Below are positions 43,084-53,860 of a stretch of 63,344 nt of DNA, piece by piece (the first letter of the stretch is position 1; each line of letters opens with the position of its first letter). Source of the stretch: an uncultured Actinomycetes bacterium. GTDB taxonomy: Bacteria; Actinomycetota; Acidimicrobiia; Acidimicrobiales; Microtrichaceae. The stretch covers positions 1 through 63,344 of the forward strand of contig CAINRS010000130.1 of the NCBI GenBank assembly GCA_903852755.1, given 5' to 3'. The notes under the pieces were generated by a model that was given only the letters and a program-made list of their open reading frames with translations, was not told the DNA's origin and searched no databases. Position numbers and translations under genes: made by a program.

Positions 43084-43803
43084 GTGACCCTCTTCCTCGC
43101 CCTCGGGGCCGAGGAACGCACCGTCGCCGACGGTGACTCCCTGACGTTCGGCCGCGACGCCGACTGGGTGGTCGGTGTCGACAACCGCCACCTGCACCGG
43201 GTCCTGGGTTGTTTCGTGGACCACGCCGGGGTGTGGTTCGTCCAGAACCTGGGGCGGTTCATCCCGTTGTGGATCGACGACGCCGACTCGGCGTCGAGGG
43301 TGGAGATCGCGCCGGGTGAGCAGGCGCCGGTGGCGTTCAGCGAGTTCACGCTGTGGTTCTGCGCCGGTGTCGAGGAGTACCGGATCAGCGGTGCACTGTC
43401 CGAACCGACGCCGCTCGAACGCGGGCACTCGGCGCCGAGCGACACCGAGGAGTTCGGTCTGGGCTCGCTCAACCTCGAGCAACGGACGCTCGTGGCGGCG
43501 CTCGCCGAGGGTCGCCTCCGTGGTGACCCCGACTGGCGGTTCCACCTGCCGACCAACCGTGAGGTGGCGCACCGGCTCGGGTGGACCATCACCAAGTTCA
43601 ACCGGAAGCTCGACTACCTGTGTCGTCGGTTGGCGGAGGCCGGAGTGTCCGGGGTCGCCGGTGACGTCTCGGACCTGGCGGTCCACCGACGCCAGGTCCT
43701 GGTCGACCACGCAGTGTCACGGCGGCTCGTGGTCCCGTCCGACCTCGACGACCTGCCACCGCCGCTCGCCGCAGAGGAATCCGGGGGGTCTCCGGTATCC
43801 TGA
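43084..43803 (+). CDS. FHA-like domain protein with C-terminal winged helix
   Basis: 239 aa. About 1-105 reads as an FHA-type fold: SLTFGRDADWVVGVDNRHLHRV, then GVWFVQNLGRFIPLWI. The phosphothreonine-contact positions are only partly conserved. About 140-215 has a helix-turn-helix-like stretch (LPTNREVAHRLGWTITKFNR, then LDYLCRRL). GGAG lies five bases ahead of the GTG start. Directly followed by the kinase gene, it is a good candidate substrate or effector (inference). Confidence 0.65.
   Translation: MTLFLALGAEERTVADGDSLTFGRDADWVVGVDNRHLHRVLGCFVDHAGVWFVQNLGRFIPLWIDDADSASRVEIAPGEQAPVAFSEFTLWFCAGVEEYRISGALSEPTPLERGHSAPSDTEEFGLGSLNLEQRTLVAALAEGRLRGDPDWRFHLPTNREVAHRLGWTITKFNRKLDYLCRRLAEAGVSGVAGDVSDLAVHRRQVLVDHAVSRRLVVPSDLDDLPPPLAAEESGGSPVS
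43796..43801 (+). promoter_or_regulatory. -10 box of the kinase gene, leaderless
   Basis: TATCCT, 6 bases before GTG 43808. Its last T is the first base of the FHA-like gene's TGA stop. Confidence 0.5.
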
Positions 43804-43807
43804 GCCC

Positions 43808-45655
43808 GTGGCTCGAGTGGCTGGGGCGCCCCACATCGCCGGCGTGGAACTCAGCGAGGTGGTCGGCCGGGGAGCCTCGAGCATCGTCTACCGGGGCCGT
43901 CAGGTCCGGTTCAACCGACCGGTCGCCGTGAAGGTGCTCGACCTGGCCGGTCAGCCCGAACTCGTCGGTCGGCTCTTCCTGAACGAGTGTCGGGTGGTCG
44001 GTCGGCTGGCGACCCACCCGAGCATCATCACGGTCTACGACGGCGATCTCGACGAGGACGGCCGGCCGTACCTGGTCATGGAGTTCCTGCCGGGCGGGTC
44101 CCTCGCCCAGGTGGTCCACCGGGACGGTCCGCTGCCTGTCCGGCGGGTGCTGCAGCACGGCGTCGAGCTCGCCGGTGCGCTCGAGTCGGCGCACCGCAAC
44201 GGCATCATCCACGGTGACGTGAAGCCGCACAACGTCCTGGTCGGTCGCTCGGGTCAGGCCGTCCTCGGCGACTTCGGCATCGCCCGGTTGGGGACCGGCT
44301 CGTCGAGCCGCAGCCTCTCCGTGTTCACCCCGTTGCACGCCGCCCCGGAGCTCTTCGACGGGGTCGGGGTGACGCCTGCAGCGGACCTCTACGGACTCGG
44401 TTCGACGATGTTCGAGCTCCTCGACGGCCGATCGGCGGTCGGCGATGCGGAGGAGAGCCCGCTCGTCATCGTGCGGCGGGTCGCCATGGAGCAGCGACGA
44501 CTCCTGGAGCGGGACGACCTGCCGGCGGCACTGGTGGACCTGGTGCACCATTGCATGTCGACCGACCCCGCCGCCCGACCTGCCTCGGCGGTCGAGCTGG
44601 GTGAGTCACTCCGGGCGGTCGAGTTGGAACTGGGTCTGGAACCGACCCCGCTCGTGGTGCTCGAGGAACTCTCGCTGGACGAGGACGAGCCCCCGGTGCG
44701 CGAGGTGGTCACCGCCTCGAATGCTGCGGCGCAGACACTCCCCCCGGTCCCGCGTCGTCCGGGGGTCGCCAGGGCCGTGACCTCTGTCGCGCTCCTCGCC
44801 GTGGCCGTCCTGCTCGTCGGCGTCGCTGCCCTCCTGGTCCGCAACGACGGCCGGGCACCCGGTGACGGCGAGGTCGCTGCGGAGTCGACGTCGACGCCGC
44901 CGTCGTCGGTGCGAGACGGTCGGATCCCGACGGGTGCCGCCGGGGTCGGTGCACCGACGACCGTGTTCGATCTGGTCCCGGAGGGCGAGGCGCCGACCCG
45001 CGAGAACTCCGGGAGCGGGCCGCTCCCGGGGATCTCCTACGACGTCCCCGGGGTCGCCGACCGGTCGTCGGTGCTCCTCGCCGAACTCGGTGACGGAACC
45101 GAGGTGCTGCGGCCGTTCAGCCCCCAGGCGTCGGTCGTGAACGTCGCCATCCCCGTCCTGCCCCAGCTGCCGGCACGCGGCCGGTGGCGGGCGTTCAACG
45201 GCGCTGAGAACCCGGAGTGTCCCGGGTTCGACACACCGGACCTGGTGCTCAGCGGACTCTGGGACAAGCTCGCCGTGTGGCCCGGTGGTCAGGGGGGAGC
45301 CAGAGTCATCGAGCTCGGTTCGGCCGACGACGCCCGCTGGCTCTTCAACGCGTGGTCGATGGAGCAGGGGGCCGGCCCGGGCGAGTGCGCCGGGTTCGTC
45401 GCCCCCTTCGGCGTCGAGGACCCGGCGGCCGTCATCGTCCACCAGGACACTCCGATCGACCTCGGTCCCGACGTCCGCGTCAACACGTGGCTCCAGCCAC
45501 CTCCGGCAGGGAGCCCGGAATTCCGGTCCGTGCGCACGTTCCTGGCCCAGAGCGGCAACCTGCTGATCGGTGGCGCGGTCGGGGACCAGGCCGGTGCGGT
45601 CGGGGTGGACGAGGTGGGCGCCGTCATCACGAACGTCCTGGACCGGCTCCGCTAG
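43808..45655 (+). CDS. membrane Ser/Thr protein kinase (PknB-like)
   Basis: 615 aa. Kinase domain about 10-275: glycine loop VVGRGASSIVYRG, lysine in VAVKVLD, catalytic loop IIHGDVKPHNVLV (HGD instead of HRD), GDFGIARLG and APE as HAAPELFD. One transmembrane helix (about 320-342) precedes an extracytoplasmic domain of about 240 residues with two cysteines (NPECPGF, GPGECAGF). Its end (LLIGGAVGDQAG...VITNVLDRLR) recalls PknH-type sensor domains, tentatively. Its TAG stop overlaps the next gene's -10 box. Confidence 0.88.
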   Translation: MARVAGAPHIAGVELSEVVGRGASSIVYRGRQVRFNRPVAVKVLDLAGQPELVGRLFLNECRVVGRLATHPSIITVYDGDLDEDGRPYLVMEFLPGGSLAQVVHRDGPLPVRRVLQHGVELAGALESAHRNGIIHGDVKPHNVLVGRSGQAVLGDFGIARLGTGSSSRSLSVFTPLHAAPELFDGVGVTPAADLYGLGSTMFELLDGRSAVGDAEESPLVIVRRVAMEQRRLLERDDLPAALVDLVHHCMSTDPAARPASAVELGESLRAVELELGLEPTPLVVLEELSLDEDEPPVREVVTASNAAAQTLPPVPRRPGVARAVTSVALLAVAVLLVGVAALLVRNDGRAPGDGEVAAESTSTPPSSVRDGRIPTGAAGVGAPTTVFDLVPEGEAPTRENSGSGPLPGISYDVPGVADRSSVLLAELGDGTEVLRPFSPQASVVNVAIPVLPQLPARGRWRAFNGAENPECPGFDTPDLVLSGLWDKLAVWPGGQGGARVIELGSADDARWLFNAWSMEQGAGPGECAGFVAPFGVEDPAAVIVHQDTPIDLGPDVRVNTWLQPPPAGSPEFRSVRTFLAQSGNLLIGGAVGDQAGAVGVDEVGAVITNVLDRLR

Positions 45656-45658
45656 GTT
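45653..45658 (+). promoter_or_regulatory. -10 box of the ABM gene overlapping the kinase stop codon
   Basis: TAGGTT, 7 bases before the ATG at 45666. The TAG is the kinase stop codon. Confidence 0.5.
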
Positions 45659-45665
45659 CGTCCGT

Positions 45666-45971
45666 ATGTTGATCGTCAGTGGAGTGATCGAGTTCGACCC
45701 CGAGGACCACGCCGCCGCCGAAGAGCTCTTCCGGCCCCTCGTCGCCGAGACGCTCGCCGAGCCCGGCAACGTGACGTACGGCTTCTGGGCCGACATCGAC
45801 CAGCCGGGTCGCTTCCGCGTCTACGAGGAGTGGGAATCCACCGATGCCATGGCCGAGCACATGGGCTCCGCCCACATGGCGGCGTTCCTCGGTGGCATCG
45901 GCACGCTGCGGGTGGTCGGTGGGACGGGCATCTTCCAGCACACCGTCACCGACACCACCCAGTTGATGTAG
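45666..45971 (+). CDS. antibiotic-biosynthesis-monooxygenase (ABM) domain protein
   Basis: 101-aa ferredoxin-like-fold protein. VSGVIEFDPEDHAAAEELF, NVTYGFWADIDQPGRFRVYE and WESTDAMAEHMGSAHM follow the YgiN/quinol-monooxygenase pattern. Such proteins act as small cofactor-free oxygenases or stress proteins; the specific function is unknown. It is leaderless from its own promoter and ends in TAG. Confidence 0.75.
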   Translation: MLIVSGVIEFDPEDHAAAEELFRPLVAETLAEPGNVTYGFWADIDQPGRFRVYEEWESTDAMAEHMGSAHMAAFLGGIGTLRVVGGTGIFQHTVTDTTQLM

Positions 45972-46042
45972 CCGTCCTGCCGTCGGGCTCGTCGCCCGGC
46001 TGGCGGTCGGTCAGGGAGTGGCGGGACGGACGGGGCAGGCGT

Positions 46043-47035
46043 TCAGGCTGCAGCGAGTTCGACCCGTGCGAGCAGGTAGTCGGCCGCTGCCCGCAGGCCC
46101 CGGATCCCCGGTCCGTCGGGGAGCGCGTCGAGCGACCGTGCGGCCTCGGCGGCGAACGATCGGGCCCGTTCGATCGACTGCGTGACACCGTCGCTGTCTC
46201 GGACGATGTCCAGGGCCTTGTCCCTGGTGGCGGTGTCCACCGGTCCTCCGAGCAGCGACCGCAGGTCCTCGCCGTGTCCGGAGGTCAGGGCGATGATCAC
46301 GGGCAGCGTGTAGACGCCCTCCTCGAGGTCGTGCCCGGCCGGTTTGCCCAGGTCGGCCTCGGTGGCCACCACGTCCAACACGTCGTCGACGATCTGGAAG
46401 GCCATGCCGTAGTGGCTCCCGAAGGACGTGAGCGCCTCGGTGTGGTCGGTGTCGAGTTCGGCCACGATGGCTCCGATCCGGCACGCCGCCGACAGCAGGG
46501 ACGCCGTCTTGCCCTCGATGGCGGCGAGGTACTGCTCCTCGCTGCGGTCGATGTCGAAGGAGTGCTTGAGCTCGAGGACCTGACCCTCGCAGAGCCGACC
46601 GATCGTCGCAGCGAGGAGCGCCGCCACCTCGACGCCGAGGGACGCAGCGAGCTCCGAGGCGCGGGCGAGGAGGAAGTCCCCCGCCAGGATCGCCCGGATG
46701 TTGCCCCACCGGGCGTTGACGCTCTCCACCTGACGTCGGACCACGGCCTCGTCCATCACGTCGTCGTGGTAGAGGGAGCCGAGGTGGACCAGTTCCACGG
46801 CGGTGGCCCCGGCCACCGCCTCGGGCGATGACGCGCCGCCGTCGTCGAGCCGGACGGCGGCGGATGCCAGACAGAACCCCGGTCGGACCCGCTTGCCGCC
46901 GGCGGCTACCAGGTGCGAGCAGATCTCGGTGAGGTACGGGTCCGCCGAGGCGGCGCTGACCGCCAGGTGCTCCTCGACCCGGGCCAGGTCCGTCGCCATG
47001 AAGGGCACGGCGTCGAGGGGGTTGGGTCCGGCCAC
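46043..47035 (-). CDS. polyprenyl diphosphate synthase
   Basis: 330-aa trans-prenyltransferase making the C40-C50 side chain of menaquinone (function inferred from family). First Asp-rich motif HDDVMDEA (about 100), [11 protein letters not shown] upstream, second motif QIVDDVLDV (about 222). The GTG start is chosen because TATCCT lies six bases upstream; a longer in-frame reading exists but lacks a ribosome-binding site. Chain length cannot be told from the sequence by eye. Confidence 0.88.
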   Translation of the reverse strand: MAGPNPLDAVPFMATDLARVEEHLAVSAASADPYLTEICSHLVAAGGKRVRPGFCLASAAVRLDDGGASSPEAVAGATAVELVHLGSLYHDDVMDEAVVRRQVESVNARWGNIRAILAGDFLLARASELAASLGVEVAALLAATIGRLCEGQVLELKHSFDIDRSEEQYLAAIEGKTASLLSAACRIGAIVAELDTDHTEALTSFGSHYGMAFQIVDDVLDVVATEADLGKPAGHDLEEGVYTLPVIIALTSGHGEDLRSLLGGPVDTATRDKALDIVRDSDGVTQSIERARSFAAEAARSLDALPDGPGIRGLRAAADYLLARVELAAA

Positions 47036-47041
47036 GTGCGA

Positions 47042-47047
47042 AGGATA
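47042..47047 (-). promoter_or_regulatory. -10 box of the polyprenyl synthase gene, leaderless
   Basis: TATCCT on the minus strand, 6 bases before GTG 47035. Confidence 0.5.
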
Positions 47048-47191
47048 CAGGCGGGCCGGGAGATCGACCCATGCGACGCCGGACGCCGGATCGGACATCG
47101 GACATTCCGGGACGTGTGTCACATCTGGACGGTTCCTCACTCGGGTTGGTGGAACCCGGAACTCGCGGAACGGCGCGTCCGGGGGCAGGGG

Positions 47192-47197
47192 TACACT
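47192..47197 (+). promoter_or_regulatory. possible -10 box of clpC
   Basis: TACACT, 28 bases before the clpC GTG, giving a short leader with GGGAGG as ribosome-binding site. No clear -35, SigR or ClgR site could be defended. Confidence 0.4.
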
Positions 47198-47225
47198 GAG
47201 TTTCGTCTACACCGGGAGGTTCTGG

Positions 47226-49750
<2,525 letters not shown>

Positions 49751-49754
<4 letters not shown>

Positions 49755-50551
49755 CCCCGGGAACCGGCCGGCCCCGGCGACGGGGCGGTCCGAGCGCAGT
49801 CTCCATCTCCGGCGCATCGCGTCGCCCGTTCGTTCATCGGCTCGCCTCGTCGGCGGTGGTGCTCGTCGGGTTGGCAGTGGTGCTCGTGGTGAGTGCGTGC
49901 CAGGTCCGGGCCGAGACGGTCGTCGACGTGGCGCCCGACGGGTCGGGGCTCATCACCGTGACGGTCACGCTCGACCGTGCGGCGGCCGAGGCGCTCGGCG
50001 ATCCGGCGCAGGTCGACCTGGCCGACCTCGGGCCGGGGGGATGGGAGGCGGTGCCTCCGGCGCCCACGGCCGACGGTGGCCTGGTCGTCGTGGCGCGGCG
50101 CCGCTTCACCACCCCCGAGCAGGTGCCCGTTCTGCTCGACCAGCTCGCTGGTCCGGGGACGCTCGTCCGGGACGCATCCCTGACGGTCGACTCGTCGCAG
50201 CTCGCGACGAGCTACCGGTGGAGGTCCGAGCTCCGGTCGGACGGTGACCCGGCGGTGCTGTCGGACCCCGACCTGGCCGCAGTGCTCGAGGGCCTGCCGC
50301 TCGGCCGGACCGCCGAGGAGCTCGCAGCTGCCGGCGCCGACCGACCGGACTCGGTGACCGCGACGCTCGTGGTCAGGCTCCCCGGTGGTGTCGAGGAGTC
50401 GGGGTCCGTCCCGCTCACCGGTGGTGCGCCGGCGGAGGCCGAGGTCGTCGCCGAGTCCACCGTGGTGAGCACCGTCCGGGTGGCCGGACTGGTCGGTGTG
50501 GTGGCGCTGCTCGCCGCTGCCGCCGTCCTGACGGTCCGGGCCCGGCGCTGA
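49751..50551 (+). CDS. LppM-like lipoprotein with C-terminal membrane helix
   Basis: 266 aa. The signal peptide ends in the lipobox LVVSAC (about residue 50); the mature domain opens [20 protein letters not shown] and continues with alternating beta-strand pattern, as in LppM/DUF3153 proteins. A hydrophobic helix (about 240-260) with a short basic end closes it, so it would be anchored at both ends. The GTG start overlaps the clpC stop by four bases, giving an unusually long (about 25 residues) basic N-region. Confidence 0.6.
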
Positions 50552-50572
50552 TCCACTGTCACAGCACGTCGG

Positions 50573-50578
50573 TACGTT
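50573..50578 (+). promoter_or_regulatory. -10 box of radA, leaderless
   Basis: TACGTT, 6 bases before the GTG at 50585. Confidence 0.5.
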
Positions 50579-50584
50579 CGCCGT

Positions 50585-51952
50585 GTGTCCAGATCCCGAC
50601 TCGTCTTCCGTTGCCTGAGCTGCGGTGCCAGTGCGCCCAAGTGGTCCGGACAGTGCCACGCCTGCGGTGACTGGAACACGCTCTCCGAGGAGTTCGAGGC
50701 TCCGGTACCGGAGGTCCGGGAGGGTGGTGCCGCCTCACCGCCCACACCGGTGACCGATGTCCCACCGCTCGAGGGCCGGCCCGTTCCGACGGGGGTCCAC
50801 GAGTTCGACCGGGTCCTCGGCGGGGGGCTCGTCCCGGGGAGCGTCACGCTGCTCTCGGGCGAACCGGGAGTCGGTAAGTCGACCCTCGTGCTGCACCTGC
50901 TCTCGGCGGTCGCCGCCGTCGGCGGCACCGGTCTGTACGTCACCGGAGAGGAGTCCGCAGCGCAGGTCCGCCTGCGTGCCGAGCGGATCGGGGCGCTGCA
51001 CCCCGGGGTGCTGCTCGCCTCGAGCACCTCGCTCGCCGATGTCCTCGTGCACCTCGACGCCGTCCGGCCGGCCGTGTGCATCGTCGACTCGATCCAGACC
51101 CTCCACGACGCCACCGTCGGTTCCGCGCCCGGGACGGTCGTCCAGGTCCGGGAGTGCGCCCATCGTCTGGTAGGTGCGGCCAAGCGGCTCGGCGTGCCCG
51201 TGGTCGTCGTCGGCCACGTCACCAAGGAGGGTCAGGTGGCGGGTCCGCAGACGCTGGCCCACGTGGTCGACACGGTCCTGACGCTCGAGGGTGATCGTCA
51301 CCACGAGCTCCGGATCCTCCGGGCCTCCAAGCACCGGTTCGGCTCCACCGACGAGGTCGGTGTCCTGCGCGCCGCTCCGAGCGGCCTGGTCGCCGTGGCC
51401 GACCCGTCGGAGCTGTTCCTCGCCGACCGACACGCCCTCCGCCCGGGATCCGCAGTGTGTGCATCCTGCGACGGCACGCGGTCGATGCTGGTGGAGGTGC
51501 AGGGTCTGGTCGTCGGGTCTCCGCACCCACAGCCACGCCGGTCGGGCCAGGGCATCGACCAGGGTCGCCTCGGTCTGCTCATCGCCGTCCTGCAGCAACG
51601 TGCCGGCGTCAACCTGTCGCGCCACGACGTCTACACCGCCACCGTGGGGGGCGCCCGACTCGTCGAGCCGGCCGCCGACCTGGCGGTCTGCGTCGCCCTG
51701 GCCTCGGCGGCGTTCGAGGTCCCGGTCCCCGACGGCGTCGTCGTGTGCGGGGAGGTCGGCCTGGGAGGGGAACTCCGGCAGGTCATCCGGGTCGACGCCC
51801 GGGTCGCCGAGGCCGCCCGGATCGGAGCGGCCAGGGTCGTCGTTCCGCGTTCCACACCACCCCTCGACGTCGAGTCCGACGGCGCTGCCGCCGTCGAGAT
51901 CCTCCGCGCCGCCAGCCTGCCGGAAGCGCTCCACGACCTGCTGGCCGCCTGA
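50585..51952 (+). CDS. radA: DNA repair protein RadA (Sms)
   Basis: 455-aa RecA-like helicase that aids recombination branch migration. The N-terminal zinc finger CLSCGASAPKWSGQCHACG is at about 9-27; Walker A is GEPGVGKST (about 95). The RadA motif KNRFG reads KHRFG, a conservative change. A Lon-protease-like C-terminal domain (about 290-455: GGARLVEPAADLAVCVALAS) is present. It precedes disA, as in many actinobacteria and firmicutes. Confidence 0.95.
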   Translation: MSRSRLVFRCLSCGASAPKWSGQCHACGDWNTLSEEFEAPVPEVREGGAASPPTPVTDVPPLEGRPVPTGVHEFDRVLGGGLVPGSVTLLSGEPGVGKSTLVLHLLSAVAAVGGTGLYVTGEESAAQVRLRAERIGALHPGVLLASSTSLADVLVHLDAVRPAVCIVDSIQTLHDATVGSAPGTVVQVRECAHRLVGAAKRLGVPVVVVGHVTKEGQVAGPQTLAHVVDTVLTLEGDRHHELRILRASKHRFGSTDEVGVLRAAPSGLVAVADPSELFLADRHALRPGSAVCASCDGTRSMLVEVQGLVVGSPHPQPRRSGQGIDQGRLGLLIAVLQQRAGVNLSRHDVYTATVGGARLVEPAADLAVCVALASAAFEVPVPDGVVVCGEVGLGGELRQVIRVDARVAEAARIGAARVVVPRSTPPLDVESDGAAAVEILRAASLPEALHDLLAA

Positions 51953-52002
51953 CCGGCCGCGGCCCCGACGATCCCCACGGCGTGATCCGACCGGTCCTCA
52001 CC

Positions 52003-52008
52003 TACACT
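52003..52008 (+). promoter_or_regulatory. -10 box of disA, leaderless
   Basis: TACACT, 6 bases before GTG 52015. Confidence 0.5.
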
Positions 52009-52014
52009 GCGGGC

Positions 52015-53085
52015 GTGGAACACCGGGATCCCGACCTACTGGAGGCGTTGGCGGCCGTTGCGCCGGGTCAACCCCTCCGTGAGGGTCTCGACCGGATCCT
52101 CAAGGCCAAGATGGGTGCCCTCATCGTGATCGGTGACGGTCCCGAGGTGCTCAACATCTCCTCGGGTGGCTTCCTGGTCAACGCCGCGTACAACGCCCAG
52201 CGGCTGTCGGAACTGGCCAAGACCGACGGTGCGATCGTGCTCACGCCCGACGTCAGCTACATCGCCCGGGCCAACGTGCACCTGATGCCCAACCCGAACG
52301 TCCCCACCGAGGAGACGGGGACGCGGCACCGCACGGCTGAGCGGGTGGCCAGGTCGATCGGCGTCCCGGTGATCTCGGTGTCCGAGGACATGGCGGTCGT
52401 GACCGTCTACACGCGCAACTCCCGCTACCAACTCGAGCCGATCCCGGCGATCCTCAGCAGGTGCGACCTGGCGCTCCAGACCCTGGAGCGCTACAAGCAG
52501 CGGCTCAACGAGGAGTCCAACAACCTCAGCTACCTCGAGGTCGAGGACCAGGTGACGCTCCGCGACGTGGTGACGCTGCTCCAGCGTGCGGAGATGGTGG
52601 CCCGCATCTCCGACGAGATCGAGCGACACCTCGTGGAACTCGGCACCGACGGTCGCCTCATCCGGCTCCAGCTCAACGAGATGCTCGCCGGGGTCGAGGA
52701 CGAACGTCTGCTCGTGGTCAGGGACTACGTCCAGGACGACGCAGCGTGGGATCTGGAACAGGCCATCGAGACCCTCGGCCAACTCGACACCGACCACCTG
52801 TTCGATGCAGAGGAGATCGCCCACCTGCTGCACCTCTCCGGCGAGGCCGACGAGCTCGACTCGCCGGTCGCCCCCAAGGGTCACCGCATGCTGGCACGGG
52901 TCCAGCGGGTGCCCGAGGAGGTCCGCAGTGCGGTGGTGGCCCACTGCGGTTCGCTCGAGAAGCTCATGCGTTCGTCGGTCGACGAGCTCGCCGCCGTCGA
53001 CGGCGTGGGTGAGGTGTGGGCCAGGACCATCAAGGACGCGCTCGACCGGATCGCCGAGTCGAGCATCCTCGACCGGTACGCCTGA
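52015..53085 (+). CDS. disA: DNA-integrity scanning diadenylate cyclase
   Basis: 356-aa enzyme producing cyclic di-AMP from ATP and inhibited by branched DNA. The catalytic DAC domain (about 8-150) has the DGA motif KTDGAIVLTPD and the RHR motif TGTRHRTAERVAR. A helical linker and a C-terminal helix-hairpin-helix DNA-binding domain (about 300-356: SSVDELAAVDGVGEVWARTI) follow. The start is set by the -10 box six bases upstream. No c-di-AMP phosphodiesterase is seen nearby. Confidence 0.95.
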   Translation: MEHRDPDLLEALAAVAPGQPLREGLDRILKAKMGALIVIGDGPEVLNISSGGFLVNAAYNAQRLSELAKTDGAIVLTPDVSYIARANVHLMPNPNVPTEETGTRHRTAERVARSIGVPVISVSEDMAVVTVYTRNSRYQLEPIPAILSRCDLALQTLERYKQRLNEESNNLSYLEVEDQVTLRDVVTLLQRAEMVARISDEIERHLVELGTDGRLIRLQLNEMLAGVEDERLLVVRDYVQDDAAWDLEQAIETLGQLDTDHLFDAEEIAHLLHLSGEADELDSPVAPKGHRMLARVQRVPEEVRSAVVAHCGSLEKLMRSSVDELAAVDGVGEVWARTIKDALDRIAESSILDRYA

Positions 53086-53122
53086 TCCCGACCGACGGGG
53101 CGGGACCGGGCAGGTCACCCCG

Positions 53123-53128
53123 TAGGCT
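53123..53128 (+). promoter_or_regulatory. -10 box of the dienelactone-hydrolase-like gene, leaderless
   Basis: TAGGCT, 6 bases before the GTG at 53135. Confidence 0.5.
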
Positions 53129-53134
53129 CGGAGT

Positions 53135-53806
53135 GTGCAGGTGGAACTCGCATCCGGGACCCCGGGGCACGTCGCCCGGACCGAGGGCGCCGAGCGCGGG
53201 CTCGTGGTCGTCCCCGACATCTGGGGACTCCGGCCGCTGTTCACCGACCTCTGCCACACGCTGGCAGCGCGCACCGGGTGGACGGTCGCGACCTTCGAGC
53301 CGTTCCCCGGACAGGTGCTCCCCGACGCCGATGACCCGGATGCTGCGGCGGCCCGGTTCGCTGCGCTCGCCGGGCTCCGGGACGACGACCTGCTCGGCGA
53401 CGCCGTCGCCGCTGCCGACCTGACCGACGCCCCCCGGGTGGGACTCGTCGGGTTCTGCATGGGTGGGATGTACGCCCTGCTCGCATCGGCGACCGGTCGG
53501 TTCGACCGGATCGTCTCGTGCTACGGGATGATCGAGGTGCCCGAGGCGTGGCGAGGTCCGGGTCACGGTGAACCGCTCGACGCCCTGGCCGCACGTGGAC
53601 CGGTGCAGGTGGCCGCGGTGGTGGGGACGGCGGACCACTGGACACCTGCCGAGCAGGTCGACCGGCTCGAGGCGGCCGGTGTGAGCGTGCTGCGGTACGA
53701 GGGTGCGGACCACGGGTTCATCCACGACCCGGCCCGTCCGACGCACCGGGCGGACGACGCGGCGGACGCCTGGGACCGGATCCTCGCGTTCCTCGCCGGT
53801 GTGTGA
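53135..53806 (+). CDS. dienelactone hydrolase family protein
   Basis: 223-aa alpha/beta hydrolase. The nucleophile elbow is GFCMGG with cysteine, as in dienelactone hydrolases; the acid is probably the Asp of VGTADHWTP and the base the His of GADHGFIHD. PDIWGLRPLF at about 27-36 fits the oxyanion region. The natural substrate is unknown. Leaderless promoter; the TGA stop is in the first unit of a 20-bp tandem repeat. Confidence 0.82.
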   Translation: MQVELASGTPGHVARTEGAERGLVVVPDIWGLRPLFTDLCHTLAARTGWTVATFEPFPGQVLPDADDPDAAAARFAALAGLRDDDLLGDAVAAADLTDAPRVGLVGFCMGGMYALLASATGRFDRIVSCYGMIEVPEAWRGPGHGEPLDALAARGPVQVAAVVGTADHWTPAEQVDRLEAAGVSVLRYEGADHGFIHDPARPTHRADDAADAWDRILAFLAGV

Positions 53807-53860
53807 CCGGTCAGGCCGGCGAGTGACCGGTCAGGCCGGCGAACGACCGGTCAGGTCGAG
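53801..53860. repeat. 20-bp tandem repeat, three copies, between convergent stops
   Basis: Units at 53801-53820, 53821-53840 and 53841-53860, the first two differing at only two bases. Each carries TGACCGGTCA (CGACCGGTCA in the third), a perfect 10-bp palindrome. The TGA of the hydrolase is in unit 1 and the TCA stopping the Crp-like gene in unit 3. Two neighbouring palindromes can fold into a 10-bp stem with a 10-base loop, so this can act as a terminator in both directions. Confidence 0.8.

Noticed and set aside
47150-47197. SigR-type (GGAAC-N18-GTT) or ClgR-type promoter elements upstream of clpC
   Set aside because: Several GGAAC strings occur, but none has GTT at the required distance, and the CGC/GCG pair has the wrong spacing.
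53801-53860. Possible attachment site or CRISPR-like repeat
   Set aside because: Direct tandem repeats without spacers, no integrase or mobile genes nearby; better explained as a terminator.
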